Shown piece by piece: positions 1 through 6,296 of a stretch of 6,296 bases of DNA. A program made the position numbers and the translations under genes. Position 1 is the first letter of the stretch; each line of letters opens with the position of its first letter. Location of the stretch: positions 1 to 6,296 of the forward strand of contig CATPAM010000528.1 in the NCBI GenBank assembly GCA_955651735.1, read 5' to 3'. Source of the stretch: Candidatus Acidiferrales bacterium (GTDB taxonomy: Bacteria > Acidobacteriota > Terriglobia > Acidiferrales > UBA7541). Below the pieces are notes generated by a model that saw nothing but the letters and a program-made list of their open reading frames with translations, made no database searches and had not been told where the DNA came from.

Positions 1-2492
1 CACTAAAAGGTGCCGGCCTCGGGTGCGCTGCAGGTGATTTCGACAATGATGGCCACACCGACCTCGCCGTGTGCCTCAGCGATGGCGTGCACCTGCTGCG
101 CAACAAGGGCGATGGCAAGTTTGCAGACGTCACGGAAGCTGTCGGCATTCGCCGCGAGCCCGGCTGCGTTGGCGTCACCTTCGTCGACTACGACCATGAC
201 GGCGATTTGGACCTGTACGTCACCATGTCGCCTGGCGAAGCCTCTTCCGGCGCCAAGCCGCACAATGTTCTCTGGCGCAACAATGGCAACAGTACCTTCA
301 CCGACATTTCCGCCGAAACCGGACTGGGCCTCGACGCAACCGGCGCCGGCCTAGTCACTTCGGATTTCAACAACGATCGTGCCATTGATTTCGTTTTTGC
401 CGGCGGCAGCCAGGGCGCATCGATCTACTTGAATCCGCGTGAAGGGAAGTTTTCTCCGTTGCCCGGCATCGATTTCACAAGAGAAAATCTTCCACCTGCT
501 GTCGGCGTCGTCGCTTTCGATTTTGACAAAGACGGCTGGATGGACCTCGCTTTCACCCACGCCGGTGCGCCCGGCATTAGCCTTTGGCGCAACATCGAAG
601 GCAAGCGCCTCGTGCGCGTTGCGTTGCCCGATTTGGGCTGGCAACGCGGCTGGGGACTTTCCGCGATCGACTACGACAATGACGGCTGGCTCGATCTCGT
701 CGCTGTGGGCGAATCCAGCACCGGCGGCGAAATCCGTCTGCTGCGCAATCTCGGCGCGCCTGGTTTCGCTGACGTCACGCGCCAAGTTCATCTCGACGCC
801 GTCAAGCTTTCGCAGCCGAGGGCAATTGCCGCAGCCGACGTCGCAGGCAATGGCGTCCCCGACTTGGTCGTCACGCAACTGGGCGCGCCGCCTCTTCTGC
901 TCCGCAACGAGGGCGGCAAGCAACACAATTGGATGCGCATCGATTTGAAAGCGCTCAACGACAACAAGAGCGCCATCGGCACCAAGGTCGAAATCTACGC
1001 CGGTCCGCTGTATCAAAAATGGGAAGTGCAAGGCGCGTCCGGCTATCTCGGACAAAATGCTCCGGCCATCCTCGCAGGCCTCGGCATGGAAAAGAACGTT
1101 GAAGTCGTGCGTCTGCTCTGGCCCACCGGCGTTCCGCAGGACGAAATCAATCTCGCGGCCAGAAAAGATCACACCATCGGCGAACTCGATCGCCGCGGCA
1201 GTTCCTGCCCCGTTTTATTTGCCTGGAACGGCCGCGAGTACGAATTCATCGCCGACATGATCGGTCCCGGCGTCGTCGGCCACTGGGTCGCTCCCGGCGA
1301 ACGCGACGTTCCCGATCCCGACGAATATCTGAAGGTCAACGCGCGCAGCGTTCGCCCTCGCAATGGCCTGCTCAGCTTCCGCTTCATGGAGCCGATGGAG
1401 GAAACCGTCTACCTCGATCAAGTTCGCTTGCTGGCCATCGATCACCCTGCTTCCTACGACGTCTATCCCAACGAGCGATTCGTCAGCGCTCCGCCGTTCC
1501 CCGAATTTCGCGTGATCGCCAGCCGCCACGCGCATCCGCCCGTGGGCGCTTGGGACGATCACGGCAACAACGTGCTTCCGCTCATCACTAAACCCGACCG
1601 CAAGTACGTCACCAACCTCGAAGAGCTTCCGTTCGCCGGTTTCGCGAAATTGCACTGGCTGGAGCTTGACCTCGGCCCATGGGACGATGCCAAGCCACTG
1701 CGCCTCATCATCGACGGCTACACCGACTACTTCACCGCCACCTCCATGTACGCCGCCGATCAAGCCGGCATCAAAGTAATCGCGCCTTACGTCGAAGCTC
1801 TCGACGCGCAAGGCAAGTGGATGCGCGTCATTGACGACATGGGCTTTCCCGCCGGCCTCGAACGCACCATGATCGCCGATCTCACCGGCAAGCTGCCGCC
1901 GGGCACGCACCGCATTCGCATCGTCAACAACCTCAAAATTTATTGGGATGCGATTCGCATCGACCAAACTCCCGACCAGCCTAACGTCCGCGTCGCCGAA
2001 GTGCCCCTGGCCGATGCCACGCTCGCTTTCCTTGGCTACCCGCGCGAAATTCGCCTCGCTCCCGCGAGTGACACCACCTATTCCTACGCGCGTCGCAGCC
2101 TGAGCGGGCCGTACGCGCGTGCCGCCGGCAATTACACCCGCTACGGCAATGTACGTCAGCTGTTGGAAAAGCCCGACGACCGCTTCGTCGTCTTCAGTTC
2201 CGGTGAGGGAGTGAAGCTCGATTTCGATCCGCGGAAACTCCGCGCGCTTCCCGTCGGCTGGGTGCGCGATTATTTCTTCTACGCCAACGGATTCGAGAAG
2301 GATCTCGACTTCTACGCCGCCCACGCCTTCACGGTAGAGCCCCTTCCGCGCCATACGCTGCTTCCATATCCATATCCTGAAGGCAAAGACTACCCCGCCG
2401 ACGCCGAGCACCTCCGCTACCAACTAGAATACAACACTCGCCAGCGCTCCGACCGCCTGCCCCCGACTCTGCGCTACCACTATGCGCCCTAA
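1..2492 (+). CDS. FG-GAP/VCBS beta-propeller protein with ASPIC/UnbV domain (CRTAC1-like), 5' end missing
   Basis: The reading frame is open from the left edge (first full codon at 3) to TAA at 2490-2492, giving 829 visible residues. The GTG at 69 lies inside a propeller repeat and is not a real start. Six Asp-rich loops begin at residues 12, 62, 121, 173, 223 and 279. Those at 12, 62, 173 and 223 match DxDxDG followed by (hydrophobic/polar)-D-L, a calcium-binding FG-GAP/VCBS signature; those at 121 (DFNNDR) and 279 (DVAGNG) are degenerate. An ASPIC/UnbV domain follows at about residues 325-395 (IGTKVEI, YLGQN, LLWPTGV). The remaining 430 or so residues start with CPVLFAWNG (residue 402) and PDPDEYLKV and later contain NNLKIYWD (near 642-649). 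They look like beta-sandwich material, but I cannot name the family. Proteins of this type are usually exported and act at the cell surface in binding or adhesion. Substrate and partner are unknown. Signal peptide and any TPR region would lie upstream, outside the window. Confidence 0.93.
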   Translation, partial: LKGAGLGCAAGDFDNDGHTDLAVCLSDGVHLLRNKGDGKFADVTEAVGIRREPGCVGVTFVDYDHDGDLDLYVTMSPGEASSGAKPHNVLWRNNGNSTFTDISAETGLGLDATGAGLVTSDFNNDRAIDFVFAGGSQGASIYLNPREGKFSPLPGIDFTRENLPPAVGVVAFDFDKDGWMDLAFTHAGAPGISLWRNIEGKRLVRVALPDLGWQRGWGLSAIDYDNDGWLDLVAVGESSTGGEIRLLRNLGAPGFADVTRQVHLDAVKLSQPRAIAAADVAGNGVPDLVVTQLGAPPLLLRNEGGKQHNWMRIDLKALNDNKSAIGTKVEIYAGPLYQKWEVQGASGYLGQNAPAILAGLGMEKNVEVVRLLWPTGVPQDEINLAARKDHTIGELDRRGSSCPVLFAWNGREYEFIADMIGPGVVGHWVAPGERDVPDPDEYLKVNARSVRPRNGLLSFRFMEPMEETVYLDQVRLLAIDHPASYDVYPNERFVSAPPFPEFRVIASRHAHPPVGAWDDHGNNVLPLITKPDRKYVTNLEELPFAGFAKLHWLELDLGPWDDAKPLRLIIDGYTDYFTATSMYAADQAGIKVIAPYVEALDAQGKWMRVIDDMGFPAGLERTMIADLTGKLPPGTHRIRIVNNLKIYWDAIRIDQTPDQPNVRVAEVPLADATLAFLGYPREIRLAPASDTTYSYARRSLSGPYARAAGNYTRYGNVRQLLEKPDDRFVVFSSGEGVKLDFDPRKLRALPVGWVRDYFFYANGFEKDLDFYAAHAFTVEPLPRHTLLPYPYPEGKDYPADAEHLRYQLEYNTRQRSDRLPPTLRYHYAP
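36..863 (+). repeat. Six FG-GAP/VCBS propeller-blade repeats within the CDS
   Basis: Asp-rich loops are encoded at 36-53, 186-203, 363-380, 519-536, 669-686 and 837-854, spaced 50, 59, 52, 50 and 56 codons apart. That is the usual size of one propeller blade. The repeat is visible at protein level only: DNA between copies has diverged, so this is an old domain repeat and not a recent tandem duplication. The array runs off the left edge, so the blade number (often seven in this fold) cannot be counted. Confidence 0.85.
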
Positions 2493-2526
2493 TTGCAACA
2501 TTCCTGGCAATCATTCGCAACGAAAC

Positions 2527-2582
2527 CATTGTCATCCTGAGGCCCGGCGTATTTCATCCGCACCGAAGGACCTCAACCAATG
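2527..2582. repeat. Imperfect palindrome, REP-like interspersed element between convergent genes
   Basis: Nested inverted arms: CATTG (2527-2531) with CAATG (2578-2582); TCCT (2535-2538) with AGGA (2567-2570); GG (2541-2542) with CC (2563-2564); and an inner CGG (2545-2547) with CCG (2558-2560). Between TCCT/AGGA and GG/CC, the two dinucleotides GA (2539-2540) and GA (2565-2566) face each other, which in a + strand RNA gives tandem G-A mismatches. The arms resemble a repeat I recall from acidobacterial intergenic regions (TCCTGAGC...GCGAAGGA type); that recollection was not checked by search. No T-tract follows, so it is not a canonical intrinsic terminator, though it lies in the 3' untranslated region of both converging genes and could protect or end transcripts. 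Confidence 0.55.
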
Positions 2583-2620
2583 CTCGCTGCAAGACACACA
2601 GTGCCTCACCACCTAAAAAT

Positions 2621-3523
2621 TCAATCCTTCCCCTTTAACAGCGCCTCCCGTATCGCCTCCAATTCCTTCTTCTTCTCCTTATCCACGTCTGGAAACGCCA
2701 GGTCCAACTCGTTCAGCGCCTCGATAATCGCCGAGGCCACCACCAGCCGCCCGTACCACTTGTTGTCCGCTGGGACCACATACCACGGCGCCCGCTTCGT
2801 CGCCGTGTTCTGCACCATCTCCTCATACGCCTCCTGATAGTCGTCCCAGAATTTCCGTTCCTTGATGTCGTCCATTGAAAACTTCCAATTCTTCTTCGAA
2901 TCGTCCAGCCGCTCCAAGAATCGCTTCTTCTGTTCCTCTTTCGAAACGTGCAGGAAAAATTTCCGGATCACCACGCCGTTGTGCGTCAAAAACCGTTCGA
3001 ACGCGTTGATGTCCTCATACCGCTCTTGCCAAATGTGCTTCGTCACCAGTTCATCCGCCAGCTTCTCGGCCTTCAGAAGATGCGGGTGCACCCGCACCAC
3101 CAGCACTTCCTCGTAGTACGAGCGGTTGAAAATCCCAATCTTTCCGCGGCTCGGCATCACCTTGTGTTCCCGCCAAAGAAAATCGTGCTCCAACTCTTCG
3201 TTGGTCGGCGCCTTGAACGCATACACGTCGCATCCCTGCGGATTTATTCCGGACATCACGTGCTTGATCGCCCCGTCTTTGCCCGCCGCATCCATGCCCT
3301 GAAAAATCAGCAGCACCGCCCACACATCTTGCGCGTACAGTTTCTCCTGCATCTCCGCCAGCATTACGCCGCTGCCCTCCAGCAGGCTCTGCGCCACCTT
3401 TTTCGATTTCACGCCGCCGGTGTCGCCCGGGTCAAAATCCTTCAGCCGGAATTTCTTCCCGTCCGTAACGCAATACGCGGCGGCAATCCCTTCCATTTCC
3501 TTAACAAGTTTGCGAGGTTTCAT
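2621..3523 (-). CDS. ppk2: Polyphosphate kinase 2 family protein (polyphosphate:nucleotide phosphotransferase), class III-like
   Basis: This 300-residue cytoplasmic enzyme should transfer phosphate from polyphosphate to a nucleotide. Visible motifs are a Walker A loop GMDAAGKDG (residues 76-84), the Walker B region IFNRSYYEEVLVVRVHP (131-147), a basic lid ERLDDSKKNWKFS (204-216), and APWYVVPADNKWY (245-257). The N-terminal FRLKDFDPGDT and the HVSKEEQKKRF segment resemble the class III enzyme of Meiothermus ruber as I remember it; that class phosphorylates both AMP and ADP. The class assignment is inference from similarity. All core motifs are intact, so it should be active. The C-terminus is Lys/Glu-rich. 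I chose ATG 3523 because the upstream in-frame residues (RRRGGVRYTAGT) look like translated GC-rich spacer, although no good Shine-Dalgarno precedes it and ATG 3562 has one. It lies 87 bp downstream of the Omp85 gene on the same strand and converges on the propeller gene. Confidence 0.94.
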   Translation of the reverse strand: MKPRKLVKEMEGIAAAYCVTDGKKFRLKDFDPGDTGGVKSKKVAQSLLEGSGVMLAEMQEKLYAQDVWAVLLIFQGMDAAGKDGAIKHVMSGINPQGCDVYAFKAPTNEELEHDFLWREHKVMPSRGKIGIFNRSYYEEVLVVRVHPHLLKAEKLADELVTKHIWQERYEDINAFERFLTHNGVVIRKFFLHVSKEEQKKRFLERLDDSKKNWKFSMDDIKERKFWDDYQEAYEEMVQNTATKRAPWYVVPADNKWYGRLVVASAIIEALNELDLAFPDVDKEKKKELEAIREALLKGKD

Positions 3524-3610
3524 AGTGCCCGCAGTGTAGCGCACACCGCCGCGCCGCCGCATCCGCGCAATCCTGTAGGGCCGGGCCTCAATCACTAGAC
3601 CGGCGTAGCA
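3524..3610. other. Gap between the Omp85 gene and ppk2, no terminator seen
   Basis: Very GC-rich 87-bp spacer. On the - strand the only inverted arms after the Omp85 stop are a short GCCGG/CCGGC pair with a long loop and no T-tract, so nothing here looks like an intrinsic terminator. A TACACT (3533-3538, - strand) resembles a -10 box but sits only 10 nt before ATG 3523 and has no matching -35, so a separate ppk2 promoter is not supported. Read-through from the Omp85 gene is plausible. Confidence 0.4.
3571..3574 (-). promoter_or_regulatory. AGGA Shine-Dalgarno candidate for an alternative ppk2 start at ATG 3562
   Basis: On the - strand, AGGA is followed by 8 nt and then ATG at 3562, which is in frame with the preferred ATG at 3523 and would add 13 residues. 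The preferred start is preceded only by GCGGGCACT, a poor Shine-Dalgarno. Spacing favours 3562, protein content favours 3523. Confidence 0.35.
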
Positions 3611-6166
3611 TCAAAACAGCGAGCCCAGCCCCCAGCCGAAAGCCCCCAATCGATTGCGCAGGTGAAGCAGCGAGCCGTCTGGCATCCACACCGAACGATT
3701 CAGCCGCAGCACGTTCCACGCGTAATATGCTCTCACTGGAACGCCAATCTCCGGCAGCGTCCAGCCCAGTTCTATTCCCGTCGAACCGTGCACGATCCCG
3801 GTTGTCGAATCGATCGTCGCGGGCTTCCATTTTCCGAGCCAGTTTCGCTGCAACAATCCCGAACCTACGTCGAAGAAGCCGGCCGCTTCCGTTCCGTAGC
3901 CCAACCGCACTCGGTACTCCGCGTTGCTCGCCCCGATCAGGTTCGCGCCCGCTGGTGCTGTGGAATAACGCACCGCTCCCGAAGACACGGACGATACCAC
4001 TGCCTGCGGCCCAAGTTCTCCATCCCGCAACCCGCGCACAAACTCATCTCCGCTGTACCATCGCGCCGAGGGCGGCATATCGCCGAAATAGCTCCCGACT
4101 CCGCGAAACGTCGTTCGAAATGCCCACGCATTTTGTGACTTGAAAGTCGGATCGCGCACGATGCGCGCGTACTCCGCCTTGGAACGCACCAGGTTCTCGC
4201 TTCCGCCGAGCCATCCACCTGAAACCGAATCAGCCAGCACCATCTGCTCGTTCCCGGTGTTGCGCGTCCATCCGAAGCCTACGGAGCGGCTGGAAGACTT
4301 GGCGTGAAGGTCTCCAGCGGCCAGCCCGGTCAGTCCCCTTGATGCGGTCAGCGAATAGTTCGTGTCCGAATAGGAAAGCCCGTAGCTCGCGGTCAGCACA
4401 TCCTGGGCGGTAACCGCATAATTGTAGTCTGCGGTCAGGCCTTCGCTTCGCTGTCGAAAGAAAGGGCCCTTCACGCTTCCGGAGAGCCGCGGCCGCAGAA
4501 AGGTATTGAACACGGAGAGTGCCAACGATCCGCGAGAGCCAAGAAAGCCTTCTTTCGCAAAACTCAGCGCCAGCTCCAGGGCCTCTGACCCTCCTTCCAT
4601 CTTCGATGTAAGCAGCTCCTCGCGGTCCAAGAGATTGAATAAGGAATAGGCGATTCCCAGCGTGCTGCCGAACTGCCCGCGACCGCCGATCATCGAAACG
4701 CGCTGTTGACCCAGCTCTTTCACACGAATGGTAATGTCCACGCTGCGTGTAACGTCATCCGGCTTGATCTGCACATCTTCCTTCTTGATGGGTTGGAAGT
4801 AACCCGTTCGCGCCAGACGCCGCAATCCCGCCTCCAACGCCCGCTCATCCAGCGGCGCTCCCTCCTTCACGCCAACCCGTTTGCGGAAATAGCCGTCCGG
4901 AAAGCGATGAATGCCACGAAACTCCAGTCGCCCCACCGTGTACGCCGCCTCAGAACTCAGATCGAGTCTGATTCGTACCGTACGCGCCGCGGAATCCATC
5001 GTTCGAATTGCTTCCACATCGCGAATCGTCCCCGCATTTTCGCGTCTGGCATGCGCGCGCACGCGCGCTTCCCAGACGCGCCGCAAATTTTCCACGCCCT
5101 GCGCCGAGTATGCCTCGGCCGACGAAATCTTCCCTGGCGAGGTCTGGCCCGCTCGGTCAATCCCGGCCGCCTGCTCAAGAGCCGCACTCGTCGTCACCGA
5201 ATCGGTTCGATAGAGCGCCCCGGCTTCTACGGGGATCGCCACCGCCAAGCGCGTGTTTTTTATTCTGTGCGGCCAGGGAAGCCAGCGCCGCGAGACATCC
5301 TCGTATTCCTCAACCTTCGCCGCCCCGACCCGCGCCTCCGGGTAGCCATGATTTTGGTAATACGCCAGCAATCGCGCCCGATCCTCTTCGAACGCTCCGC
5401 GCGCGAACGCATCCTTACAGCGCACGCCGGCCAAAAAGGATCGGGGTGACACCCGGCGCATCTGCCGCTTCAGCAATTTCTCCGGAATCGCCGGATTTCC
5501 CTCGAAAGTTATCCGCCCGACAGGAACGTGCGGTCCATCGTTGATTTCGAACCGCATCTGCACGCTCGCCTGCGCAGTTTCCTCTCGTATCATCCGCACG
5601 CGCCCATGCGGATGGCCCAACTCCGCAAGCGCAGTTTCAATGGCCTTGCCCGCCTGATTGAGCTTCACCGGATTTTCCGGTTCGCCCAATTTAGGCGTCA
5701 GTTTTTTCTCGGCCAGCAACTTTTCGATCTGTGCCCGTGAAAGGAGCCGCGATCCGCGGTATTCCACCTTGGTCAAGAATGGCAGCTCCGGCACATAAAA
5801 CGTCAGCCGCAAATCTTGTCTGGAATATCCACTAGGATCTGCAGGATTTCCTGCTTGGACTTCAGCGCGCACGGTCGCGAACCATCCCGTTCGCGCCAAC
5901 GCCCGCACATCGTGTTCGATTTTCACCGCGTCCAGCGCGTCGCCCGCGCGCGAAAGCATCTGGCTCTGCACTGCTTCCGGAGAAATCCGTCGCAGCCCCG
6001 CGAACGTGATTTCGTTCACGGTCGCTCTGCTTTCTCCAACCGCTACCCCAAAAACCGCCGCAGACTCTGGCAGATTTTGTCGAAGGGACACGTTCTGCGC
6101 GCGCGGCGTCGCCGCCCCGACAAACGACACCACCACTCCAGCCGTAATAGTCCAGCGTCTCAGCAT
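3611..6166 (-). CDS. Omp85 family outer-membrane protein assembly factor, BamA-like, five POTRA domains
   Basis: This 851-residue protein should sit in the outer membrane and insert beta-barrel proteins. It starts with a Sec signal peptide (MLRRW, a hydrophobic stretch to about residue 19, cleavage probably near 17-24). Five POTRA-like units follow at about 49-105, 129-210, 213-300, 305-403 and 409-485, seen as repeated VxxIxFxG starts and (A/G)xxYxxxGY or LARTG(W/Y)F helix ends. POTRA 4 is the least typical. The barrel spans about 487-851 and includes EFVRGL (708-713) at the loop-6 position, GFFDVG (763-768), and a C-terminal Phe expected of the beta-signal. Five POTRAs favour BamA over TamA (three), but genes often found near bamA (skp, lpxD) are not visible, so it may be a paralogue. 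Hence no symbol. The start is fixed by an upstream Shine-Dalgarno and by the signal peptide; the next in-frame Met is residue 70. Confidence 0.93.
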   Translation of the reverse strand: MLRRWTITAGVVVSFVGAATPRAQNVSLRQNLPESAAVFGVAVGESRATVNEITFAGLRRISPEAVQSQMLSRAGDALDAVKIEHDVRALARTGWFATVRAEVQAGNPADPSGYSRQDLRLTFYVPELPFLTKVEYRGSRLLSRAQIEKLLAEKKLTPKLGEPENPVKLNQAGKAIETALAELGHPHGRVRMIREETAQASVQMRFEINDGPHVPVGRITFEGNPAIPEKLLKRQMRRVSPRSFLAGVRCKDAFARGAFEEDRARLLAYYQNHGYPEARVGAAKVEEYEDVSRRWLPWPHRIKNTRLAVAIPVEAGALYRTDSVTTSAALEQAAGIDRAGQTSPGKISSAEAYSAQGVENLRRVWEARVRAHARRENAGTIRDVEAIRTMDSAARTVRIRLDLSSEAAYTVGRLEFRGIHRFPDGYFRKRVGVKEGAPLDERALEAGLRRLARTGYFQPIKKEDVQIKPDDVTRSVDITIRVKELGQQRVSMIGGRGQFGSTLGIAYSLFNLLDREELLTSKMEGGSEALELALSFAKEGFLGSRGSLALSVFNTFLRPRLSGSVKGPFFRQRSEGLTADYNYAVTAQDVLTASYGLSYSDTNYSLTASRGLTGLAAGDLHAKSSSRSVGFGWTRNTGNEQMVLADSVSGGWLGGSENLVRSKAEYARIVRDPTFKSQNAWAFRTTFRGVGSYFGDMPPSARWYSGDEFVRGLRDGELGPQAVVSSVSSGAVRYSTAPAGANLIGASNAEYRVRLGYGTEAAGFFDVGSGLLQRNWLGKWKPATIDSTTGIVHGSTGIELGWTLPEIGVPVRAYYAWNVLRLNRSVWMPDGSLLHLRNRLGAFGWGLGSLF

Positions 6167-6168
6167 CG

Positions 6169-6175
6169 CTCCTCT
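6169..6175 (-). promoter_or_regulatory. Shine-Dalgarno AGAGGAG of the Omp85 gene
   Basis: On the - strand AGAGGAG is followed by CG and the ATG at 6166. The match to the anti-Shine-Dalgarno is strong but the AGGAG core sits only 2 nt from the ATG; pairing through AGAGG would leave 4 nt. It supports this start codon. Confidence 0.6.
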
Positions 6176-6235
6176 GCACCAAGGACCGATGCCTGAACGG
6201 ATGGCGCTGCTCCTCTCCGGGTTGTCCCCGCAAAG

Positions 6236-6274
6236 AAAAAGCCTGCCGCAAAAAGCCGCGGCGGGCCCATTTTT
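6236..6274. terminator. Probable bidirectional intrinsic terminator upstream of the Omp85 gene
   Basis: Arms GCCTGCCGC (6241-6249) and GCGGCGGGC (6258-6266) form a 9-bp stem around an 8-nt loop. On the + strand all nine positions pair (one G-U) and TTTTT follows at 6270-6274 after a 3-nt gap. On the - strand the same stem has one C-A mismatch and is followed at once by TTTTT (complement of 6236-6240). It probably ends a - strand gene lying right of the window, and would also stop + strand transcription. The Omp85 promoter should therefore lie within about 6176-6235, but I could not find a convincing -35/-10 pair there. Confidence 0.75.
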
Positions 6275-6296
6275 GGACTGCGGCGATCTTGTTTAC

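Noticed and set aside
351..1172. 273-codon - strand open frame opposite the propeller repeats
   Set aside because: Same shadow effect; the opposite strand has clear DxDxDG repeats and an ASPIC/UnbV domain in frame.
1215..2423. 402-codon open frame on the - strand, antisense to the propeller gene
   Set aside because: It mirrors the codons of the well-supported + strand gene; GC-rich codon bias removes stops from this frame. The product is low in recognisable motifs and no domain could be seen.
2493..2520. TTGC...GCAA inverted arms just after the propeller gene stop as a terminator
   Set aside because: Only 4 bp of stem, AT-rich, no following T-tract.
2580..2837. 85-codon + strand frame beginning in the convergent intergenic region
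   Set aside because: Ser-rich translation of the antisense of the ppk2 3' end; no Shine-Dalgarno and it overlaps a confirmed gene.
3524..3595. Extending ppk2 to an in-frame start at 3595 (324 residues)
   Set aside because: No Shine-Dalgarno, and the added residues look like translated GC-rich spacer, beyond the usual PPK2 N-terminus.
2948..3598. 216-codon + strand frame opposite ppk2, rich in His, Arg and Pro
   Set aside because: Composition is that of an antisense shadow; it covers intact PPK2 catalytic motifs on the other strand.
4706..5449. 247-codon + strand frame opposite the Omp85 gene
   Set aside because: Arg/Pro-rich shadow of POTRA-coding sequence, no domain or plausible start signal.
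6160..6296. Two - strand frames open from the right edge, one ending at TGA overlapping the Omp85 start, as the possible end of an upstream gene
   Set aside because: Both run straight through the terminator hairpin and give low-complexity Arg/Ala/Gly sequence; more likely noncoding.

Overview
The window looks like chromosomal DNA of a GC-rich, diderm (outer-membrane) bacterium. The best guess is Acidobacteriota. This rests on three things: a large FG-GAP/VCBS plus ASPIC/UnbV (CRTAC1-type) protein, a gene type that is expanded in that phylum; a five-POTRA Omp85 protein, which requires an outer membrane; and an intergenic element with TCCTGA and GAAGGA arms, like an interspersed repeat I recall from acidobacterial genomes. 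The phylum call is inference. No 16S or other phylogenetic marker is present.

Layout: (1) Positions 1-2492, + strand, hold the 3' part of a large beta-propeller/ASPIC-UnbV gene whose start lies left of the window. (2) Positions 2493-2620 lie between convergent genes and contain an imperfect palindrome (2527-2582). (3) Positions 2621-3523, - strand, encode a PPK2-family polyphosphate kinase that most resembles class III enzymes. (4) Positions 3524-3610 are an 87-bp gap without a visible terminator; a competing ppk2 start with its own AGGA lies inside it. (5) Positions 3611-6166, - strand, encode an 851-residue Omp85/BamA-like outer-membrane assembly protein with signal peptide, five POTRA domains and a barrel ending in Phe. 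(6) Positions 6167-6296 hold the Shine-Dalgarno of the Omp85 gene and a strong hairpin with T-tracts on both sides, which separates this gene from whatever lies to the right.

The Omp85 gene and ppk2 point the same way and could share a transcript, but their functions (outer-membrane protein insertion and nucleotide phosphorylation from polyphosphate) give no obvious shared pathway. The propeller protein converges on them and is a separate unit. I see no mobile element, CRISPR array, tRNA or rRNA, and no clear new multi-gene system. The items most worth a second look are the structured intergenic repeat, the roughly 430-residue C-terminal module of the propeller protein, and the variant loop-6 motif of the Omp85 protein.
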